This document shows positions 1 through 13,689 of a stretch of DNA of 64,000 nucleotides, one piece after another. The stretch comes from Bathymodiolus brooksi (taxonomy: Eukaryota; Mollusca; Bivalvia; Mytilida; Modiolidae). Each line of letters opens with the position of its first letter. Within the stretch, counting starts at the first letter, position 1. Location of the stretch: positions 32,714,962-32,778,961 of the forward strand of contig OY804589.1 in NCBI GenBank assembly GCA_963680875.1, read 5' to 3'. The notes under the pieces were generated by a model. The model did no database searches, was not told where the DNA came from, and was given only the letters and a program-made list of their open reading frames with translations. The position numbers and the translations under genes were made by a program.

Positions 1-1392
1 TTACTGTGTATGTCGACCTACCAAGGATGTTTATATTGCGAGTATTACTGTGTATATAGACTTACCAAGGATGTTTGTATTGTAAGTATTACTGTGTATG
101 TCGACTTACCAAGGATGTTTGTATTGTAAGTATTATTGTGCATGTCGACTTACCAAGGATGTTTGTATTGTAAGTATTACTGTGTATGTCGACTTACCAA
201 GGATGTTTGTATTGTAAGTATTACTGTGCATGTCGACTTACCAAGGATGTTTGTATTGTAAGTATTACTATGTATATCGACTTACCAAGGGTGTTTGTAT
301 TGTAAGTATTACTGTGTATGTCGACTTACCAAGGATGTTTGTATTGTAAGTATTACTGTGTATGTAGACTTATCAAGGGTGTTTGTATTGTAAGTATTAC
401 TGTGTATGTCGACTTACCAAGGATGTTTGTATTGTAAGTATTACTGTGTATGTCGACTTACCAAGGATGTTTCTATTGTAAGTATTACTGTGTATGTAGA
501 CGTATCAAGGTTGTTTGTATTGTAAGTATTACTGTGTATGTCGATTTATTAAGGATGTTTGTATTGTAAGTATTACGGTGTATGTAGACGTATCACGGAT
601 GTTTGTATTGTAAGTATTGCTGTGTATGTAGACGTATCAAGGGTGTTTGTATTGTAAGTATTACTGTGTATGTCGACTTACCAAGGATGTTTGTATTGTA
701 AATATTACTGTGTATGTAGACTTACCAAGGATGTTTGTATTGTAAGTATTACTGTATATGTAGACTTACCAAGGTTGTTTGTATTGTCAGTATTACTGTG
801 TATGTAGACTTACCAAGGATGTTTGTATTGTAAATATTACTGTGTATGTCGACTTCCCACGGGTGTTTGCATTGTAAGTATTACTGTGTATGTCGACCTA
901 CCAAGGATGTTTATATTGCGAGTATTACTGTGTATATAGACTTACCAAGGATGTTTGTATTGTAAGTATTACTGTGCATGTCGACTTACCAAGGATGTTT
1001 GTATTGTAAGTATTATTGTGCATGTCGACTTACCAAGGATGTTTGTATTGTAAGTATTACTGTGTATGTCGACTTACCAAGGATGTTTGTATTGTAAGTA
1101 TTACTGTGTATGTCGACTTACCAAGGGTGTTTGTATTGTAAGTATTACTGTGCATGTCGACTTACCAAGGATTTTTGCATTGTAAGTATTACTGTATGTA
1201 GACTTACCAAGGATGTTTGTATTGTAAGTATTACTGTGAACTTAGACTTTCCAAGGGTGTTTGTATTGTAAGTATTACTCTGTATGTAGACTTACCAAGG
1301 GTGTTTGTATTGTAAGTATTACTGTGTATGTCGACTTACCAAGGATGTTTCTATTGTAAGTATTACTGTGTATGTAGACGTATCTAGGTTGT
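1..1392. repeat. Partial HOR (right end of a 75-type unit)
   Basis: This is the tail of a HOR whose left part lies outside the window. It matches 6,632-8,111 at offsets of 6,631 then 6,719. The 88-bp change of offset marks two missing monomers near 1,090-1,135, including the one with TTGTACGTATT. Copy B lacks the same two monomers near 48,600-48,640. Confidence 0.85.
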
Positions 1393-4203
1393 TTGTATTG
1401 TAAGTATTACTGTGTATGTCGATTTATTAAGGATGTTTGTATTGTAAGTATTACTGTGTATGTAAATTTAGCAATGATTTTGTGTTGTAAGTATTACTGT
1501 GTATGTCGACTTATCAAGGGTGTTTGTATTGTAAGTATTACTATGTATGTAGACTTACCAAGGATGTTTGTATTGTAAGTATTACTGTGTATGTAGACTT
1601 ACCAAGGATATTTGTATTGTAAGTATTACTGTGTATGTCGACTTACCAAGGATGTTTGTATTGTAAGTATTACTGTGTATGTCGACTTACCAAGGATGTT
1701 TGTATTGTAAGTATTACTGTGTATGTAGACTTATCAAGGGTGTTTGTATTGTAAGTATTACTGTGTATGTCGACTTACCAAGGATGTTTGTATTGTAAGT
1801 ATTACTGTGTATGTCGACTTACCAAGGATGTTTGAATTGTAAGTATTACTGTGCATGTCGACTTACCAAGGGTGTTTGTATTGTAAGTATTACTGTGCAT
1901 GTCGACTTACCAAGGATTTTTGCATTGTAAGTATTACTGTATGTAGACTTACCAAGGATGTTTGTATTGTAAGTATTACTGTGAATGTAGACTTACCAAG
2001 GGTGTTTGTATTGTAAGTATTACTCTGTATGTAGACTTACCAAGGGTGTTTGTATTGTAAGTATTAATGTGAATGTCAACTTACCAAGGATGTTTCTATT
2101 GTAAGTATTACTGTGTATGTAGACGTATCAAGGTTGTTTGCATTGTAAGTATTACTGTGTATGTCCATTTATTAAGGATGTTTGTATTGTAAGTATTACT
2201 GTGTATGTAGACGTATCACGGATGTTTGTATTGTAAGTATTGCTGTGTATGTAGACGTATCAAGGATGTTTGTATTGTAAGTATTACTGTGTATGTAGAC
2301 TTACCAAGGTTGTTTGTATTGTAAGTATTACTGTGTATGTAAACTTACCAAGGATGTTTGTATTGTAAATATTACTGTGTATGTCGACTTCCCAAGGATG
2401 TTTGTATTGTAAGTATTACTGTGTATGTCGATTTCCCAAGGGTGTTTGCATTGTAAGTATTACTGTGTATGTCGACCTACCAAGGATGTTTATATTGCGA
2501 GTATTACTGTGTATGTCGACTTACCAAGGATGTTTGTATTGTAAGTATTACTGTGCATGTCGACTTACCAAGGATGTTTCTATTGTAAGTATTACTATGT
2601 ATGTCGACTTACCAAGGGTGTTTGTATTGTAAGTATTACTGTGTATGTCGACTTACCAAGGATGTTTGTATTGTAAGTATTACTGTGTATGTAGACGTAT
2701 CAATGTTGTTTGTATTGTAAGTATTACTGTGTATGTCGACCTACCAAGGATGTTTATATTGCGAGTATTACTGTGTATATAGACTTACCAAGGATGTTTG
2801 TATTGTAAGTATTACTGTGTATGTCGACTTACCAAGGATGTTTGTATTGTAAGTATTATTGTGCATGTCGACTTACCAAGGATGTTTGTATTGTAAGTAT
2901 TACTGTGTATGTCGACTTACCAAGGATGTTTGTATTGTAAGTATTACTGTGCATGTCGACTTACCAAGGATGTTTGTATTGTAAGTATTACTATGTATAT
3001 CGACTTACCAAGGGTGTTTGTATTGTAAGTATTACTGTGTATGTCGACTTACCAAGGATGTTTGTATTGTAAGTATTACTGTGTATGTAGACTTATCAAG
3101 GATGTTTGTATTGTAAGTATTACTGTGTATGTCGACTTACCAAGGATGTTTGTATTGTAAGTATTACTGTGTATGTCGACTTACCAAGGATGTTTCTATT
3201 GTAAGTATTACTGTGTATGTAGACGTATCAAGGTTGTTTGTATTGTAAGTATTACTGTGTATGTCGATTTATTAAGGATGTTTGTATTGTAAGTATTACG
3301 GTGTATGTAGACGTATCACGGATGTTTGTATTGTAAGTATTGCTGTGTATGTAGACGTATCAAGGGTGTTTGTATTGTAAGTATTACTGTGTATGTCGAC
3401 TTACCAAGGATGTTTGTATTGTAAATATTACTGTGTATGTAGACTTACCAAGGATGTTTGTATTGTAAGTATTACTGTATATGTAGACTTACCAAGGTTG
3501 TTTGTATTGTCAGTATTACTGTGTATGTAGACTTACCAAGGATGTTTGTATTGTAAATATTACTGTGTATGTCGACTTCCCACGGGTGTTTGCATTGTAA
3601 GTATTACTGTGTATGTCGACCTACCAAGGATGTTTATATTGCGAGTATTACTGTGTATATAGACTTACCAAGGATGTTTGTATTGTAAGTATTACTGTGC
3701 ATGTCGACTTACCAAGGATGTTTGTATTGTAAGTATTATTGTGCATGTCGACTTACCAAGGATGTTTGTATTGTAAGTATTACTGTGTATGTCGACTTAC
3801 CAAGGATGTTTGTATTGTAAGTATTACTGTGCATGTCGACTTACCAAGGATGTTTGTATTGTACGTATTACTGTGTATGTCGACTTACCAAGGATGTTTG
3901 TATTGTAAGTATTACTGTGTATGTCGACTTACCAAGGGTGTTTGTATTGTAAGTATTACTGTGCATGTCGACTTACCAAGGATTTTTGCATTGTAAGTAT
4001 TACTGTATGTAGACTTACCAAGGATGTTTGTATTGTAAGTATTACTGTGAACTTAGACTTTCCAAGGGTGTTTGTATTGTAAGTATTACTCTGTATGTAG
4101 ACTTACCAAGGGTGTTTGTATTGTAAGTATTACTGTGTATGTCGACTTACCAAGGATGTTTCTATTGTAAGTATTACTGTGTATGTAGACGTATCTAGGT
4201 TGT
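1393..4203. repeat. 64-monomer HOR (2,811 bp)
   Basis: The unit is measured between successive GTATCTAGG monomers that precede the GTAAATTTAGCAATG marker. Its 2,811 bp equal 64 x 44 minus 5, which fits two 42-bp monomers (about 1,936 and 4,002) and one 43-bp monomer (about 1,460-1,490). It is nearly identical to 8,112-10,922, including the GTCGATTTCCC variant near 2,425. It lacks the GTATTTAGACTTAGCAATG monomer that defines the 75-type unit. Confidence 0.88.
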
Positions 4204-7200
4204 TTGTATTGTAAGTATTACTGTGTATGTCGATTTATTAAGGATGTTTGTATTGTAAGTATTACTGTGTATGTAAATTTAGCAATGATTTTGTGTTGTA
4301 AGTATTACTGTGTATGTCGACTTATCAAGGGTGTTTGTATTGTAAGTATTACTATGTATGTAGACTTACCAAGGATGTTTGTATTGTAAGTATTACTGTG
4401 TATGTAGACTTACCAAGGATATTTGTATTGTAAGTATTACTGTGTATGTCGACTTACCAAGGATGTTTGTATTGTAAGTATTACTGTGTATGTCGACTTA
4501 CCAAGGATGTTTGTATTGTAAGTATTACTGTGTATGTAGACTTATCAAGGGTGTTTGTATTGTAAGTATTACTGTGTATGTCGACTTACCAAGGATGTTT
4601 GTATTGTAAGTATTACTGTGTATGTCGACTTACCAAGGATGTTTGAATTGTAAGTATTACTGTGCATGTCGACTTACCAAGGGTGTTTGTATTGTAAGTA
4701 TTACTGTGCATGTCGACTTACCAAGGATTTTTGCATTGTAAGTATTACTGTATGTAGACTTACCAAGGATGTTTGTATTGTAAGTATTACTGTGAATGTA
4801 GACTTACCAAGGGTGTTTGTATTGTAAGTATTACTCTGTATGTAGACTTACCAAGGGTGTTTGTATTGTAAGTATTAATGTGAATGTCAACTTACCAAGG
4901 ATGTTTCTATTGTAAGTATTACTGTGTATGTAGACGTATCAAGGTTGTTTGCATTGTAAGTATTACTGTGTATGTCCATTTATTAAGGATGTTTGTATTG
5001 TAAGTATTACTGTGTATGTAGACGTATCACGGATGTTTGTATTGTAAGTATTGCTGTGTATGTAGACGTATCAAGGATGTTTGTATTGTAAGTATTACTG
5101 TGTATGTAGACTTACCAAGGTTGTTTGTATTGTAAGTATTACTGTGTATGTAAACTTACCAAGGATGTTTGTATTGTAAATATTACTGTGTATGTCGACT
5201 TCCCAAGGATGTTTGTATTGTAAGTATTACTGTGTATGTCGACTTCCCAAGGGTGTTTGCATTGTAAGTATTACTGTGTATGTCGACCTACCAAGGATGT
5301 TTATATTGCGAGTATTACTGTGTACGTCGACTTACCAAGGATGTTTGTATTGTAAGTATTACTGTGCATGTCGACTTACCAAGGATGTTTCTATTGTAAG
5401 TATTACTATGTATGTCGACTTACCAAGGGTGTTTGTATTGTAAGTATTACTGTGTATGTCGACTTACCAAGGATGTTTGTATTGTAAGTATTACTGTGTA
5501 TGTAGACGTATCAATGTTGTTTGTATTGTATGTATTACTGTGTATGTCGACCTACCAAGGATGTTTATATTGCGAGTATTACTGTGTATATAGACTTACC
5601 AAGGATGTTTGTATTGTAAGTATTACTGTGTATGTCGACTTACCAAGGATGTTTGTATTGTAAGTATTATTGTGCATGTCGACTTACCAAGGATGTTTGT
5701 ATTGTAAGTATTACTGTGTATGTCGACTTACCAAGGATGTTTGTATTGTAAGTATTACTGTGTATGTCGACTTACCAAGGTTGTTTGTATTGTAAATATT
5801 ACTCTGTATGTAGACTTACCAAGGGTGTTTGTATTGTAAGTATTAATGTGTATGTCAACTTACCAAGGATGTTTCTATTGTAAGTATTACTGTGTATGTA
5901 GACGTATCAAGGTTGTTTGCATTGTAAGTATTACTGTGTATGTCCATTTATTAAGGATGTTTGTATTGTAAGTATTACTGTGTATGTAGACGTATCACGG
6001 ATGTTTGTATTGTAAGTATTGCTGTGTATGTAGATGTATCAAGGGTGTTTGTATTGTAAGTATTACTGTGTATGTCGACCTACCAAGGATGTTTGTATTG
6101 TAAATATTACTGTGTATGTAGACTTACCAAGGATGTTTGTATTGTAAGTATTACTTTGTATTTAGACTTAGCAATGATTTTGTGTTGTAAGTATTACTGT
6201 GTATGTCGACTTATCAAGGGTGTTTGTATTGTAAGTATTACTATGTATGTAGACTTACCAAGGATGTTTGTATTGTAAGTATTACTGTGTATGTCGACTT
6301 ACCAAGGATGTTTGTATTGTAAGTATTACTCTGCATGTCGACTTACCAAAGGTGTTTGTATTGTAAGTATTACTGTGCATGTCGACTTACCAAGGATGTT
6401 TGCATTGTAAGTATTACTGTATGTAGACTTACCAAGGATGTTTGTATTGTAAGTATTACTGTGAATGTAGACTTACCAAGGGTGTTTGTATTGTAAGTAT
6501 TACTCTGTATGTAGACTTACCAAGGGTGTTTGTATTGTAAGTATTACTGTGTATGTCGACTTACCAAGGATGTTTCTATTGTAAGTATTACTGTGTATGT
6601 AGACGTATCAATGTTGTTTGTATTGTAAGTATTACTGTGTATGTCGACCTACCAAGGATGTTTATATTGCGAGTATTACTGTGTATATAGACTTACCAAG
6701 GATGTTTGTATTGTAAGTATTACTGTGTATGTCGACTTACCAAGGATGTTTGTATTGTAAGTATTATTGTGCATGTCGACTTACCAAGGATGTTTGTATT
6801 GTAAGTATTACTGTGTATGTCGACTTACCAAGGATGTTTGTATTGTAAGTATTACTGTGCATGTCGACTTACCAAGGATGTTTGTATTGTAAGTATTACT
6901 ATGTATATCGACTTACCAAGGGTGTTTGTATTGTAAGTATTACTGTGTATGTCGACTTACCAAGGATGTTTGTATTGTAAGTATTACTGTGTATGTAGAC
7001 TTATCAAGGGTGTTTGTATTGTAAGTATTACTGTGTATGTCGACTTACCAAGGATGTTTGTATTGTAAGTATTACTGTGTATGTCGACTTACCAAGGATG
7101 TTTCTATTGTAAGTATTACTGTGTATGTAGACGTATCAAGGTTGTTTGTATTGTAAGTATTACTGTGTATGTCGATTTATTAAGGATGTTTGTATTGTAA

Positions 7201-8111
7201 GTATTACGGTGTATGTAGACGTATCACGGATGTTTGTATTGTAAGTATTGCTGTGTATGTAGACGTATCAAGGGTGTTTGTATTGTAAGTATTACTGTGT
7301 ATGTCGACTTACCAAGGATGTTTGTATTGTAAATATTACTGTGTATGTAGACTTACCAAGGATGTTTGTATTGTAAGTATTACTGTATATGTAGACTTAC
7401 CAAGGTTGTTTGTATTGTCAGTATTACTGTGTATGTAGACTTACCAAGGATGTTTGTATTGTAAATATTACTGTGTATGTCGACTTCCCACGGGTGTTTG
7501 CATTGTAAGTATTACTGTGTATGTCGACCTACCAAGGATGTTTATATTGCGAGTATTACTGTGTATATAGACTTACCAAGGATGTTTGTATTGTAAGTAT
7601 TACTGTGCATGTCGACTTACCAAGGATGTTTGTATTGTAAGTATTATTGTGCATGTCGACTTACCAAGGATGTTTGTATTGTAAGTATTACTGTGTATGT
7701 CGACTTACCAAGGATGTTTGTATTGTAAGTATTACTGTGCATGTCGACTTACCAAGGATGTTTGTATTGTACGTATTACTGTGTATGTCGACTTACCAAG
7801 GATGTTTGTATTGTAAGTATTACTGTGTATGTCGACTTACCAAGGGTGTTTGTATTGTAAGTATTACTGTGCATGTCGACTTACCAAGGATTTTTGCATT
7901 GTAAGTATTACTGTATGTAGACTTACCAAGGATGTTTGTATTGTAAGTATTACTGTGAACTTAGACTTTCCAAGGGTGTTTGTATTGTAAGTATTACTCT
8001 GTATGTAGACTTACCAAGGGTGTTTGTATTGTAAGTATTACTGTGTATGTCGACTTACCAAGGATGTTTCTATTGTAAGTATTACTGTGTATGTAGACGT
8101 ATCTAGGTTGT
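4204..8111. repeat. 89-monomer hybrid HOR (3,908 bp)
   Basis: The length equals 89 x 44 minus 8, with three 42-bp and two 43-bp monomers. The left part follows the 64-monomer type. At about 5,760-5,800 a GGTTG monomer ending AAATATTAC joins directly to CTCTGTATGTAG, and from there the order follows the 75-type, including the second 43-bp marker near 6,170. It reads as a recombinant of the two HOR types. The same hybrid junction is present in copy B near 53,220-53,265. Confidence 0.85.
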
Positions 8112-10922
8112 TTGTATTGTAAGTATTACTGTGTATGTCGATTTATTAAGGATGTTTGTATTGTAAGTATTACTGTGTATGTAAATTTAGCAATGATTTT
8201 GTGTTGTAAGTATTACTGTGTATGTCGACTTATCAAGGGTGTTTGTATTGTAAGTATTACTATGTATGTAGACTTACCAAGGATGTTTGTATTGTAAGTA
8301 TTACTGTGTATGTAGACTTACCAAGGATATTTGTATTGTAAGTATTACTGTGTATGTCGACTTACCAAGGATGTTTGTATTGTAAGTATTACTGTGTATG
8401 TCGACTTACCAAGGATGTTTGTATTGTAAGTATTACTGTGTATGTAGACTTATCAAGGGTGTTTGTATTGTAAGTATTACTGTGTATGTCGACTTACCAA
8501 GGATGTTTGTATTGTAAGTATTACTGTGTATGTCGACTTACCAAGGATGTTTGAATTGTAAGTATTACTGTGCATGTCGACTTACCAAGGGTGTTTGTAT
8601 TGTAAGTATTACTGTGCATGTCGACTTACCAAGGATTTTTGCATTGTAAGTATTACTGTATGTAGACTTACCAAGGATGTTTGTATTGTAAGTATTACTG
8701 TGAATGTAGACTTACCAAGGGTGTTTGTATTGTAAGTATTACTCTGTATGTAGACTTACCAAGGGTGTTTGTATTGTAAGTATTAATGTGAATGTCAACT
8801 TACCAAGGATGTTTCTATTGTAAGTATTACTGTGTATGTAGACGTATCAAGGTTGTTTGCATTGTAAGTATTACTGTGTATGTCCATTTATTAAGGATGT
8901 TTGTATTGTAAGTATTACTGTGTATGTAGACGTATCACGGATGTTTGTATTGTAAGTATTGCTGTGTATGTAGACGTATCAAGGATGTTTGTATTGTAAG
9001 TATTACTGTGTATGTAGACTTACCAAGGTTGTTTGTATTGTAAGTATTACTGTGTATGTAAACTTACCAAGGATGTTTGTATTGTAAATATTACTGTGTA
9101 TGTCGACTTCCCAAGGATGTTTGTATTGTAAGTATTACTGTGTATGTCGATTTCCCAAGGGTGTTTGCATTGTAAGTATTACTGTGTATGTCGACCTACC
9201 AAGGATGTTTATATTGCGAGTATTACTGTGTATGTCGACTTACCAAGGATGTTTGTATTGTAAGTATTACTGTGCATGTCGACTTACCAAGGATGTTTCT
9301 ATTGTAAGTATTACTATGTATGTCGACTTACCAAGGGTGTTTGTATTGTAAGTATTACTGTGTATGTCGACTTACCAAGGATGTTTGTATTGTAAGTATT
9401 ACTGTGTATGTAGACGTATCAATGTTGTTTGTATTGTAAGTATTACTGTGTATGTCGACCTACCAAGGATGTTTATATTGCGAGTATTACTGTGTATATA
9501 GACTTACCAAGGATGTTTGTATTGTAAGTATTACTGTGTATGTCGACTTACCAAGGATGTTTGTATTGTAAGTATTATTGTGCATGTCGACTTACCAAGG
9601 ATGTTTGTATTGTAAGTATTACTGTGTATGTCGACTTACCAAGGATGTTTGTATTGTAAGTATTACTGTGCATGTCGACTTACCAAGGATGTTTGTATTG
9701 TAAGTATTACTATGTATATCGACTTACCAAGGGTGTTTGTATTGTAAGTATTACTGTGTATGTCGACTTACCAAGGATGTTTGTATTGTAAGTATTACTG
9801 TGTATGTAGACTTATCAAGGATGTTTGTATTGTAAGTATTACTGTGTATGTCGACTTACCAAGGATGTTTGTATTGTAAGTATTACTGTGTATGTCGACT
9901 TACCAAGGATGTTTCTATTGTAAGTATTACTGTGTATGTAGACGTATCAAGGTTGTTTGTATTGTAAGTATTACTGTGTATGTCGATTTATTAAGGATGT
10001 TTGTATTGTAAGTATTACGGTGTATGTAGACGTATCACGGATGTTTGTATTGTAAGTATTGCTGTGTATGTAGACGTATCAAGGGTGTTTGTATTGTAAG
10101 TATTACTGTGTATGTCGACTTACCAAGGATGTTTGTATTGTAAATATTACTGTGTATGTAGACTTACCAAGGATGTTTGTATTGTAAGTATTACTGTATA
10201 TGTAGACTTACCAAGGTTTTTTGTATTGTCAGTATTACTGTGTATGTAGACTTACCAAGGATGTTTGTATTGTAAATATTACTGTGTATGTCGACTTCCC
10301 ACGGGTGTTTGCATTGTAAGTATTACTGTGTATGTCGACCTACCAAGGATGTTTATATTGCGAGTATTACTGTGTATATAGACTTACCAAGGATGTTTGT
10401 ATTGTAAGTATTACTGTGCATGTCGACTTACCAAGGATGTTTGTATTGTAAGTATTATTGTGCATGTCGACTTACCAAGGATGTTTGTATTGTAAGTATT
10501 ACTGTGTATGTCGACTTACCAAGGATGTTTGTATTGTAAGTATTACTGTGCATGTCGACTTACCAAGGATGTTTGTATTGTACGTATTACTGTGTATGTC
10601 GACTTACCAAGGATGTTTGTATTGTAAGTATTACTGTGTATGTCGACTTACCAAGGGTGTTTGTATTGTAAGTATTACTGTGCATGTCGACTTACCAAGG
10701 ATTTTTGCATTGTAAGTATTACTGTATGTAGACTTACCAAGGATGTTTGTATTGTAAGTATTACTGTGAACTTAGACTTTCCAAGGGTGTTTGTATTGTA
10801 AGTATTACTCTGTATGTAGACTTACCAAGGGTGTTTGTATTGTAAGTATTACTGTGTATGTCGACTTACCAAGGATGTTTCTATTGTAAGTATTACTGTG
10901 TATGTAGACGTATCTAGGTTGT
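8112..10922. repeat. 64-monomer HOR (2,811 bp)
   Basis: This unit has the same monomer order as 1,393-4,203, at an offset of 6,719 bp, including the GTCGATTTCCC and CTTATCAAGGATG variants. A private change makes GGTTTTTTG near 10,216 where the relative near 3,510 has GGTTGTTTG. The private change is shared with copy B near 57,677. Confidence 0.88.
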
Positions 10923-13689
10923 TTGTATTGTAAGTATTACTGTGTATGTCGATTTATTAAGGATGTTTGTATTGTAAGTATTACTGTGTATGTAAATTTA
11001 GCAATGATTTTGTGTTGTAAGTATTACTGTGTATGTCGACTTATCAAGGGTGTTTGTATTGTAAGTATTACTATGTATGTAGACTTACCAAGGATGTTTG
11101 TATTGTAAGTATTACTGTGTATGTAGACTTACCAAGGATATTTGTATTGTAAGTATTACTGTGTATGTCGACTTACCAAGGATGTTTGTATTGTAAGTAT
11201 TACTGTGTATGTCGACTTACCAAGGATGTTTGTATTGTAAGTATTACTGTGTATGTAGACTTATCAAGGGTGTTTGTATTGTAAGTATTACTGTGTATGT
11301 CGACTTACCAAGGATGTTTGTATTGTAAGTATTACTGTGTATGTCGACTTACCAAGGATGTTTGAATTGTAAGTATTACTGTGCATGTCGACTTACCAAG
11401 GGTGTTTGTATTGTAAGTATTACTGTGCATGTCGACTTACCAAGGATTTTTGCATTGTAAGTATTACTGTATGTAGACTTACCAAGGATGTTTGTATTGT
11501 AAGTATTACTGTGAATGTAGACTTACCAAGGGTGTTTGTATTGTAAGTATTACTCTGTATGTAGACTTACCAAGGGTGTTTGTATTGTAAGTATTAATGT
11601 GAATGTCAACTTACCAAGGATGTTTCTATTGTAAGTATTACTGTGTATGTAGACGTATCAAGGTTGTTTGCATTGTAAGTATTACTGTGTATGTCCATTT
11701 ATTAAGGATGTTTGTATTGTAAGTATTACTGTGTATGTAGACGTATCACGGATGTTTGTATTGTAAGTATTGCTGTGTATGTAGACGTATCAAGGATGTT
11801 TGTATTGTAAGTATTACTGTGTATGTAGACTTACCAAGGTTGTTTGTATTGTAAGTATTACTGTGTATGTAAACTTACCAAGGATGTTTGTATTGTAAAT
11901 ATTACTGTGTATGTCGACTTCCCAAGGATGTTTGTATTGTAAGTATTACTGTGTATGTCGACTTCCCAAGGGTGTTTGCATTGTAAGTATTACTGTGTAT
12001 GTCGACCTACCAAGGATGTTTATATTGCGAGTATTACTGTGTATGTCGACTTACCAAGGATGTTTGTATTGTAAGTATTACTGTGCATGTCGACTTACCA
12101 AGGATGTTTCTATTGTAAGTATTACTATGTATGTCGACTTACCAAGGGTGTTTGTATTGTAAGTATTACTGTGTATGTCGACTTACCAAGGATGTTTGTA
12201 TTGTAAGTATTACTGTGTATGTAGACGTATCAATGTTGTTTGTATTGTATGTATTACTGTGTATGTCGACCTACCAAGGATGTTTATATTGCGAGTATTA
12301 CTGTGTATATAGACTTACCAAGGATGTTTGTATTGTAAGTATTACTGTGTATGTCGACTTACCAAGGATGTTTGTATTGTAAGTATTACTGTGTATGTCG
12401 ACTTACCAAGGATGTTTGTATTGTAAGTATTACTGTGCATGTCGACTTACCAAGGATGTTTGTATTGTAAGTATTACTATGTATATCGACTTACCAAGGG
12501 TGTTTGTATTGTAAGTATTACTGTGTATGTCGACTTACCAAGGATGTTTGTATTGTAAGTATTACTGTGTATGTAGACTTATCAAGGATGTTTGTATTGT
12601 AAGTATTACTGTGTATGTCGACTTACCAAGGATGTTTGTATTGTAAGTATTACTGTGTATGTCGACTTACCAAGGATGTTTCTATTGTAAGTATTACTGT
12701 GTATGTAGACGTATCAAGGTTGTTTGTATTGTAAGTATTACTGTGTATGTCGATTTATTAAGGATGTTTGTATTGTAAGTATTACGGTGTATGTAGACGT
12801 ATCACGGATGTTTGTATTGTAAGTATTGCTGTGTATGTAGACGTATCAAGGGTGTTTGTATTGTAAGTATTACTGTGTATGTCGACTTACCAAGGATGTT
12901 TGTATTGTAAATATTACTGTGTATGTAGACTTACCAAGGATGTTTGTATTGTAAGTATTACTGTATATGTAGACTTACCAAGGTTGTTTGTATTGTCAGT
13001 ATTACTGTGTATGTAGACTTACCAAGGATGTTTGTATTGTAAATATTACTGTGTATGTCGACTTCCCACGGGTGTTTGCATTGTAAGTATTACTGTGTAT
13101 GTCGACCTACCAAGGATGTTTATATTGCGAGTATTACTGTGTATATAGACTTACCAAGGATGTTTGTATTGTAAGTATTACTGTGCATGTCGACTTACCA
13201 AGGATGTTTGTATTGTAAGTATTATTGTGCATGTCGACTTACCAAGGATGTTTGTATTGTAAGTATTACTGTGTATGTCGACTTACCAAGGATGTTTGTA
13301 TTGTAAGTATTACTGTGCATGTCGACTTACCAAGGATGTTTGTATTGTACGTATTACTGTGTATGTCGACTTACCAAGGATGTTTGTATTGTAAGTATTA
13401 CTGTGTATGTCGACTTACCAAGGGTGTTTGTATTGTAAGTATTACTGTGCATGTCGACTTACCAAGGATTTTTGCATTGTAAGTATTACTGTATGTAGAC
13501 TTACCAAGGATGTTTGTATTGTAAGTATTACTGTGAACTTAGACTTTCCAAGGGTGTTTGTATTGTAAGTATTACTCTGTATGTAGACTTACCAAGGGTG
13601 TTTGTATTGTAAGTATTACTGTGTATGTCGACTTACCAAGGATGTTTCTATTGTAAGTATTACTGTGCATGTAGACGTATCTAGGTTGT
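10923..13689. repeat. 63-monomer HOR (2,767 bp)
   Basis: This is a 64-type unit minus one monomer. The GTATTATTGTGCATG monomer that normally follows the TTGTATGTATT-bearing stretch is missing at about 12,389, where the unit departs from its 6,719-bp-offset relative. A private GTGCATGTAGACG occurs near 13,667 and is shared with copy B near 61,128. Confidence 0.86.
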
